Positions 56,735 through 64,000 of a stretch of 64,000 nucleotides of DNA are shown in pieces. The stretch's first letter is position 1. The number at the start of each line of letters is the position of its first letter. The DNA comes from Chaenocephalus aceratus (lineage: Eukaryota; Chordata; Actinopteri; Perciformes; Channichthyidae), in contig CM043787.1 of NCBI GenBank assembly GCA_023974075.1, positions 41,181,668-41,245,667 on the forward strand, written 5' to 3'. Made by a program: the position numbers and the translations under genes. The notes below the pieces were generated by a model, which saw only the letters and a program-made list of their open reading frames with translations, was not told the DNA's origin and made no database searches.

Positions 56735-57247
56735 TTAAACACTCACACATACACACACACAACGAGAGCAGCGCCTCTAAGTAGGCTCAAGTCCCGCCTC
56801 CCCTTCAACAAGGCAGCACAAGAGATTCTCAATTCCACCTCTGAGGACTTCTCCAGAGATGCATGGTTGGCGGGTGCTTGGAGGCAGGAGTGGGAGCTAG
56901 CCGGGCCCTCCCGCATCCATCGCTACATCTGGGACCCAGGAGATGGCGCCATAGGAGGAGACGACCTACCACGCCGGCAATGGACCACACTAAACCGTCT
57001 ACGAACTCGGGTTGGTCGCTTCAAAACATCAATGAAGAAGTGGGGCCTGGCAGACAGTGCTGCATGCGAGTGCGGTGACCCTGAACAGACTGCCGAACAT
57101 ATAATGACCAACTGCTCTTTATATAGACCACCCTCGGAAGCCAGCCTCTTCGACATAGGACCAGAGATGCGGGCACGGTTACACAACACCGAGTTGGAAG
57201 ACACACACACACACACACACACACCATTTTCTCATTCTCTCATCTGA
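56735..57247 (+). pseudogene. LINE ORF2 C-terminus between CA repeats
   Basis: The open frame covers about 145 codons of LINE-type sequence: LPRRQWTTLNRLRTRVGRF, then a terminal CCHC motif CECGDPEQTAEHIMTNC. This W-x2-LNRLR...CxC...H...C pattern is the end of reverse-transcriptase ORFs in several non-LTR clades; which one is not clear. CA repeats bound it at 56737-56761 and 57200-57224, and its frame runs into them. There is no upstream reverse transcriptase. Confidence 0.7.
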
Positions 57248-58497
57248 ACGTAAACACGTCTTCATTTAGTGCAGGAGGCTGGATGCAGGGCAGGCTCTGC
57301 TGTAATCTGCCTCTTCTTGACAACATTCAATTCAGATGTATCTGAGAGGCAACACCAATCCCTTCTGTCATACATCAATTTCACAATCTGTATCAACCGG
57401 CCCTCTCTCTCTTTCTATCTGTCTCTCTTTTTCTCTCCCCTTCAGCATTGGCTCTTATTCTAGCAGCGTCTCGCTGTTTTTCTCCCTGTCTATATCACTT
57501 TTCTTCTCTTCCTCCGTGTCTCTGTCAATCTTGAGGTTTTCTGTATTTTCTGAGGTCTGAAAGTCATGTACAAATATTTTGCTGCCTCTAGAGACTTTAG
57601 TTTGTATTTCTTTTTTAAAAGCCAAGTAACTACATTAAGTGATGGACAGAGTGCTTAAGAGAGGCCCAAGGAAAAAACTGTGAATCCTAGTCTGTCCTCT
57701 CGAGGGGAATGACAGCATCCGTCCTTATAGCTAAAAAAACACTAAATAATCATGTTGGAGTTACCAAGTCGTAGCAGCGAAATAAGATAAGCTTTAACAG
57801 TGGGGTAAAGAGGTCAGGTTGGATGAATGGATCAACAAAACACTTGAACACCCTAACCCTCCAACCATGGAAAAACACACATTTAAATCAGAGCCACAAT
57901 CATCCATACCATTTAAGCTGCAATTGGTTGCTTTATTTAAAAATATATATATTAAGCTGTCATATTTTTTTCTAAAACTTTCACCATATCCTGTCACTGC
58001 TTTAAAAGGGAAACAAACAAGTCCCTGACGTAGTGTCAATCACTGCCCCTGAACGCCGATGTAACTGTCAAACAAGGCAGTGATCATCGCATTTAAATCT
58101 AAATGTTATTCCTGCATTGTTTATGTCTCAACTAAAAGGTTTTTAGAAACACATTTTAGTGAACCGGCAAGCGCTGATGATTTGGAAAGTTTTAATTGAG
58201 TACACAAGCATGGATTGACACTTCACTGCATATGCTTTATGTAATCTAAATACATTATATTGATCAAATCTGATGTTTTTTTCAACAGCGATTGGATGGA
58301 TTGAATGTTTATTTGACAGCACAGATAAATAAGTCATCCTGCAGATAGGGGCATATGATTAGAACACACCTTTTGTGAACAAACAACAGATTTTACGCTA
58401 AATTATTAAGACTTTTTGGTTAACATACGTCTCCTTGCTCACTACTGGTCAAAAACAGTAAGATCGATTCACATCATGGATTCCTCTGCTTGATCTA
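57248..58497. other. Non-coding; CT-rich tract at 57400-57540
   Basis: A pyrimidine-rich tctctctttctatctgtctc-type stretch. Nothing else recognised. Confidence 0.5.
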
Positions 58498-58576
58498 CAC
58501 TGTAAAATTACAGTAAATTACTGGCTCCTAGTTGCATGGATTTCACAGTAATTGACTGTAAATATTTCACAGTAAT

Positions 58577-58993
58577 TGTTGGGGAATATTTTCCAAGGCC
58601 CATAACTTTGACCCAGTTTATCAGTTCAAACTGTCCTGACTGAGCACACGCACCTCGTAACCTTGGCTGCTGTGCTCTAGTGTTTTGTCTCCTTGTTCCT
58701 GCCTGTTGGCGTCAGCTGATAGAGGTGTTATGATTCTATCTTGTTATGCAGCATGTTGATGATGCTCTTGGAACTAGCTAAATACATAGGTCTGGGGTAG
58801 AGTTCTTGAGAATTGACGTGGCAACTCTACTGTGCAGTCAGATCGTGGCTGCTGTGACTTGTGATGTGAATTCTCCGGCCGAAGCTCCAAATAAACCATC
58901 AGTGTTTGACATCAAAGCTCCTGCTCTTCCCGTGTCTCTTTCCTGAGTCGGTGACTCCCACTGCATTGCTGCTACACAGAAGTTTCCCTTACA
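58577..58993 (+). mobile_element. Solo LTR, 417 bp, GTAAT duplication
   Basis: Starts TGTTGGGGAA and ends TTCCCTTACA. Flanking GTAAT repeats lie at 58572-58576 and 58994-58998. aataaa lies at 58889-58894. Type (ERV or gypsy) not resolved. Confidence 0.82.
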
Positions 58994-59194
58994 GTAATTA
59001 CTGTAGATATTTTACAGTACATTTGAATAAAAGTACAACTAAATACCGTGACTTTACAGTTGCCATGCCCATGGAATTACTGTGATATAGCAGTACAGAG
59101 CTGTGGTATTATGGTACCTTGCTCTACATCAATTACAGTAATTACCTGTATTTTCACGCTATTACTGTAAAATAATAATAATATATTTTATTTA

Positions 59195-59800
59195 TAAGCA
59201 CACTAAGTGCTACAAAATTAAAAAGGGTGAAACAAAAACAATAAAAAACAATTAAAACAACATAATAAAAGCTGTGACATTCATGCCGGCATGGCATAAT
59301 GTGGGGGATTTAAAAATCTAGTTAAAGGCTATTCTAAAAAGATGCGTTTTTAGGCCTTTTTTGAAAGCCTCCACAGTCTGTGGTGTCCTCAGCTGGTTTG
59401 GGAGGGCATTCCACAGTCTCGGAGCAGCAGAGCAGAAGGCTCGGTCTCCCATGGTCTTCGGTTTTGTCCTTGGTGGGATGAGGAGGTTTGCCTTTACTGA
59501 ACTTGAGTTCCTCATGGCGGTTTGTGGGGTGAGCAATTCCTTGATGTAGGAGGGAGCATTTCCATATATGCACTGATGAGTGAAGAGGGTGATTTTGTAG
59601 TCAATCCTGAGTGAGACCGGGAGCCAGTGCAGTGATTTGAGGATGGGTGTGATGTGTTCGTACTTCCGCACTCTCATCAGGATCCTAGCAGCGGTGTTTT
59701 GGATGTATTGCAGCTTCTGGATGTTCTTGCTGGAATCCCAATGAGAAGTGCGTTACAGTAGTCCAGCCTGGAGGAGACAAAGGCGTGGACAAGTACAAAT
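59195..59800 (-). mobile_element. L2/Rex1-type LINE 3' fragment
   Basis: The minus frame 59677-59318 reads LKSLHWLPVSLRIDYKITLF, then a RAFCSAAPRLWNALP block, with a TAA stop. This is the conserved C-terminal end of L2/Rex1 reverse-transcriptase ORFs. Homology (SRLDYCNALL) continues to about 59800 in another frame. The 3' tail ends in an ATT-rich stretch near 59195. 5'-truncated. Confidence 0.8.
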
Positions 59801-59849
59801 AATGCAACACAGTAGCCAGTAATTTACTGTAAATATAAAAAATATATAA

Positions 59850-60410
59850 AACCGGTACTTGGTAACGAGCATTTATTGATAATCAGCCGTTTGCTCACAC
59901 AAGCGAAACGGGAAACAAAAAGAGGTCTAGAGGACTGGCCAAAAGGAACAAACAGAAGGAGGGAACCGGAGCCAGCCACACCACGGACCGTAGGACCCAG
60001 AGCTCCCCCCCCCCAACCAGAAATCAAATATAAACCCTATGGGAAACAAAATAAAGCAGCGAAAACTGGGCTGCCAGTTCCTCCAGGCTAAACATAAACA
60101 CATCTGCAAAAATATGGCCTCCAGCTCAAAATGGCAAAGAGGTATTCTAAGGAGAGTGTCTCCCGGCGTTAGGATAGGCGAGACATCCTTCTCCTCCAGC
60201 TTCTCTTTATATACACGGCTGAGTGGAATTTGGAACACCACAGAGGCGGAGCCAGGGGCAGACCAGGTGCACCTGGGCAGAGGCGGAGCCAGGGGCAGAC
60301 CAGGTGCACCAGGGAGACAGAAAAGAAAACAAGGAGGAGAGCACTTAACACATGTCTACAGACATCCACTCGAAGTCAACCATTTTTCTGAAGAATGTGC
60401 TGACATGGGT
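59850..60410 (-). mobile_element. Minus-strand LTR-like block with TATA and poly(A) signals
   Basis: On minus, a tatataaag lies at 60213-60205 and aataaa at 59877-59872 close to the 3' side, the spacing expected in an LTR. Two direct copies of a 36-bp gaggcggagccaggggcag unit are at 60244-60315. No terminal duplication was found. Confidence 0.42.
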
Positions 60411-60659
60411 GTTTAAATTGCCATGCTTTTTTTTGGCTTTTGAGACCGTCTCAGGATTAATGCCCAGGAAGCACCTGAAAACAATAAGCCAAGACAACAA
60501 TTTCACATAGATTTATATGGTGCATCGTTTATTTTAAGGCACATGCCGCGGTGCCCCTTTCAATTTAAGTAAAACCTGCACCAAAGAAAGAAATTAGTAT
60601 TTAAAGCCAAGCAAGAACGATAAAAGCGAGAACATCACTTAATGTGTTGTGTTATCACA

Positions 60660-60910
60660 GAGGATGGTCTGAATACAGTATTTTACTATGAAATAATACA
60701 GTAGCCTAACATGTTGTGAAATCCTGGTAATAACTGATCCTGTACATTTACAGTAATTAACTGTGAATGTATTGATTTCACTGTGAAATTCAAAATTACA
60801 GTATTATATTGTGAACATCACAGGTAAAGACTGTAAAGTGGTAAAACAGTAATTTATCGTAAAATATTACAGCTACATATTGTGAAATCATGGTAATATT
60901 TTACTGTGTA
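60660..60910. repeat. acagtaa-rich tract, right part of CACTA-like element
   Basis: Degenerate repeats of tttacagtaatt and attacagtatt, ending ttttactgtg. Confidence 0.55.
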
Positions 60911-63900
60911 GTTAATCAGTAAGTCTTAGCAAATTAATTAACAAAGTGTACTTAAATAAAAGGAACCCAATGAAGGGGAGAAAACACTTACTTTGGAGAG
61001 TGTTTGGCAGGAAAATAGACACAATGGGGCTAAACATGGAAACACACTCTTCGGTCTGTATAGAAAAGCAAGGCAAAAGGGTCCTTTATCTGTGTTTTCA
61101 TGTTTAAATATAAATACTACTGAGATAATTAGGAGGTAACAAATGTGTGAATGTGTGTGGAGTGAACAGGCCTTATTCCTTGTGGCAGATGTTGGTTTAT
61201 TTATAGCAAAAGTGCTTTTGCTCCAGCTTTTAATGGAGATCCTGTACCTGAGGACTAAAATCTATGACAAATTATGAAGCGAGAGAGACGGAGACAAAAA
61301 GTGCAAAAGAGAGCATTGCCCGTTGAGGGGAGGATTGGAGGAGGTTAGACATTCATTAGTGTTTTCCACTCGTTCCATTAGTATCAGGCTGCTGATGCTT
61401 TTACTTTTCCTTTTTTTGTTTTCCGCTTGCATAAACCAAAGCTTCTGGACAGTTTTTCTCTCTCCAGTTAACCACGTGTGAGAGCTTAATGAAGAGGAAA
61501 GGTGAGCAAGGTATAAGAGTAACAAAAGGACGCAAAAGAAAAGAACAAGCAAGCAAGGCAGCACCTATGCTAATGGCGCTAATGGGTTTATTGACTGTGA
61601 CTGATAATGTCCCTCCTTCAGCCGCTCACAGTTCACACAGAAACACACGGTACAGCATGATGAGAATAAAGTGAGTGGCTTTTAGGAGTTGTAATGCTTT
61701 CCTCTGGGTATAATTAATCAGTCTTAAACATAGTGAATTGGTTTCTCCAGCATTATTTATGCTGCATTGATTTCTAAAGCATTATAAGTGTTTAGAAAAG
61801 TATTTTTCTGAAAGTGTTATCTTTATCTGTATTTTACAAAATGTCAAAATAAAGCTCCTGCAGAAGAAGTCAATAATAACTGAGATGGCAGCCTCAATCA
61901 TAACATCTGAAATAGGTTAAAATCCATATACAGTACTAGAATCCTATAAAGCTTTTTATGGCCGTTTTATATGGTTTGGGGTCTGTGTTTGGTCTGGCTA
62001 TTTCTGCAACCTTACCTCAAACAGCTCCAGTTTTAGATTAAAAGAGAGCTCTTTCCGGGTTGACAGGTAATGTTGATTACCATAATAGAGATATTGGAGG
62101 TCAAAATCTCCACATATCAGACTGCAGTGAAACCTTTTCCTATTTCTCCACTTTCTTCAGGTCCTCTCTGTTTCCTTCAGGTCCTAATTATCTCATGTCC
62201 TGCCTCTCCTCTCTCAGACCCTCACTACACAGTTAGTCTGCTCTGTGTGGCTCTGGCTCTGAGTGTTTGTAGTGGACTGCGCTGCCGACAAGACGGGCCA
62301 TCTCATCCAAAAATAATTTAGTCCCCTCTATGGTTCATTTATTTTGTTTAATGGCAAGTGAAAGCCTGGCCGGTCCTCTTTCCTTGGTCATCTCGTCACG
62401 CTGTGGCATTTTTCCCCCAGAGGTATGTGACCTTTATCAGGGAGCAGAGCCCATCGTTGTTTCGGCTAACTACTGACCCTCTCACAGGGAGCTCATTAGC
62501 CAGCCGCACTCTCAAAGGACACTTTATTTGGCACTTGGGCAATTAGGATCTTCACAAATACCACCAATACCTGAGAACAGCCTTGGCCTGTGTGTGACAG
62601 AAGGCAGGAAGTCCCTAGGGACTGTGAGATGAGCGGTTTTTTAGACTCGATACAGTATAAAAAAATAGGATATTGTGATACTCAAATGTCATATTTTTTC
62701 TTAAACCCATATTTATTTTAGATTAGATTGACTTTTTAGCCATGGTTACAGCGCGTGCACACATGCAATAACCAACATATCCATATTCAATGTTTTGCAA
62801 GAATATCTTACAAAAAAGTAACATGTGTTGTATTTTGAAAATAGTCTCCTTTTCTAACAACTTGGTTAGGTCTAGGAAAAGATGACGGAAATGCCGTTAC
62901 CTACATCATGAAAAAAAGGTCAGATGACATTTCATTTTCTATCTCATGACTTCAATACCACACTGTGTTCACTGTGTTATTGCTACTGGATATTTTATCT
63001 ACACTAAGCGCTACTACAATGTACATCAATGGTATTTTCCATTGAACTAACATGCCATATAATGTGTAATGTTATGTTTCCTAAATGGTTCACAAGAAAC
63101 ATCACATACATCTTGTGAAATTACATGTGAAACGATTAGATCCAGGTCTTGATATAAATTATAAATATTAGCAACTAGTAAACAACTCATGTAGCAGCTA
63201 GAAGCCAAACATTACAGTGGATGTGAGCAGAGGTTTGGAGGAGCGACCACAGCACAATGTCCTGGCAGCTGTTGGGATAACTGAGCAGCCTTTGGGACTT
63301 GATATTTACTTTGAACCAAGTCATTGGGGTATATCATCCCCCTGTTGTCTGACTCCCATCTTATCTGTCACTCACACTGTAGACTGTCCTTAATCAAAAT
63401 ATATGAAATAAATCAACAAAATAGGCTCATATTCTGACAGGGTGTTCGTTTGATCATAAACTGTGTTGTCTAATTCGTTGAACATACTTTGTTAGTCCAG
63501 GACTCTTAATGAGAGCAAACAAATAAATAATGCAAACGTATTCAGAGAGTCAAAATCTATTTGAAACTAAGCAACACCTCTTGTGTCCTGCCTGTGGACC
63601 AGTCACACCCACACTCTGTTTGTGCAGATCGAAGAGGTGGTGGCTAAAATAGAGATAGAGGTTGGCTCCATAAAGCAACATTACGCTCCAAGGTGAATCG
63701 AAGATCCAGGACTGTGAAATCCTTCATTAGCCAAACAGCCCAGCCTGTAAATGCTTACGGACCCTCCTGGTGGTGGCTTTAACAGCAGAGTTTGATGGAG
63801 CTGATAAGCCAAACGACCCTTGCAGGTGTGGAAATATAAAAGTGTTGCAGTCACTCTCTCCATTCCTGTTAATATAAAGATAACATGATAGGGGAAAGGA

Positions 63901-63913
63901 GGACATGGACTTG
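60911..63913. other. Three kilobases with no recognised gene or repeat
   Basis: This is the cleanest interval of the window: no tandem arrays or terminal repeats, and only short frames. It could be host intergenic or intronic sequence. Confidence 0.5.
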
Positions 63914-63917
63914 TTAA

Positions 63918-64000
63918 AGGGCCCATGTCATGCTTTTCCGGTTATTACCCGTCCCCTTGTGTGTTATGAAGGTTTTTATGCATGTAAACGGTCTGCAGAG
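63918..64000 (+). mobile_element. TTAA MITE family A, left end, cut by window edge
   Basis: Follows TTAA at 63914-63917. Its 83 bp match the start of 37274-38067 closely (gcttttccggttattacccg). Confidence 0.85.

Larger units (their letters stand above)
58498..60910. mobile_element. Probable CACTA-like element broken by other insertions
   Basis: Left end CACTGTAAAATTAC and right end (reverse complement) CACAGTAAAATATTACC, each next to TA. acagtaa/ttactgt motifs fill 58498-58576, 58994-59170, 59800-59835 and 60660-60910. The rest is later insertions: a solo LTR, a LINE fragment and an LTR-like block. It could also be two separate tracts. Confidence 0.5.

Overview
This window looks like euchromatic but repeat-choked DNA from a teleost fish, probably a spiny-rayed (acanthomorph) species. 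The evidence is the repeat set: L2-type LINE tails with a GGATA-loop stem-loop, a BEL/Pao retrotransposon, THAP-type TTAA-flanked (Kolobok-like) DNA transposons, piggyBac, many hAT-like elements starting CAGKG, CACTA-like tracts starting CACTGTAAA, and long CA/GT microsatellites. I find no intact multi-exon host gene. Coding sequence is almost entirely transposon-derived, plus a few displaced host-gene pieces: a SURF6-like segment, a COUP-TF-like zinc-finger piece and one terminal exon of a multicopy fish protein.

Layout. 1-1.8 kb: three consecutive minisatellites and a minus-strand ORF. 1.86-3.49 kb: L2 tail, a minus-strand LTR-like repeat, then a broken hAT transposon. 4.05-5.15 kb: TTAA-flanked MITEs. 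6.6-9.6 kb: CACTA-like repeat, GT microsatellites, a 6-copy VNTR, a terminal exon of a multicopy gene and a solo LTR. 9.7-15.9 kb: CACTA-like repeat, hAT fragments, a LINE tail and a tandem array of about 148-bp units. 15.9-19.2 kb: probable three-level nest (hAT-like, TTAA element, hAT MITE). 19.6-21.0 kb: hAT-like element. 21.38-27.15 kb: Kolobok-like transposon with a decayed THAP transposase gene on plus and an intact two-exon P2X7-ballast-domain gene on minus. 27.15-30.31 kb: piggyBac-like element that shares its TTAA with the Kolobok element. 31.04-33.81 kb: a second, shorter Kolobok-like element with the same gene pair in the opposite orientation. 35.5-38.6 kb: more TTAA MITEs nested in other repeats. 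41.40-45.78 kb: a young BEL/Pao element with identical LTRs, gag and protease, no reverse transcriptase or integrase, and a SURF6-like segment in place of pol. 46.9-64 kb: hAT elements, solo LTRs, LINE fragments, CACTA-like tracts, and long stretches with nothing I can name.

Two systems stand out. (1) The BEL/Pao element carries a host-gene fragment between identical LTRs and a perfect 5-bp target duplication, which points to recent movement of a defective element in trans. (2) Two TTAA elements each pair a THAP-type transposase with a convergent gene for the cytosolic ballast domain of the P2X7 receptor, with the same intron phase in both. In the larger copy the transposase is wrecked while the ballast gene is still open.

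Limits: all homology calls come from reading translations by eye. No alignment, database or expression test was run.
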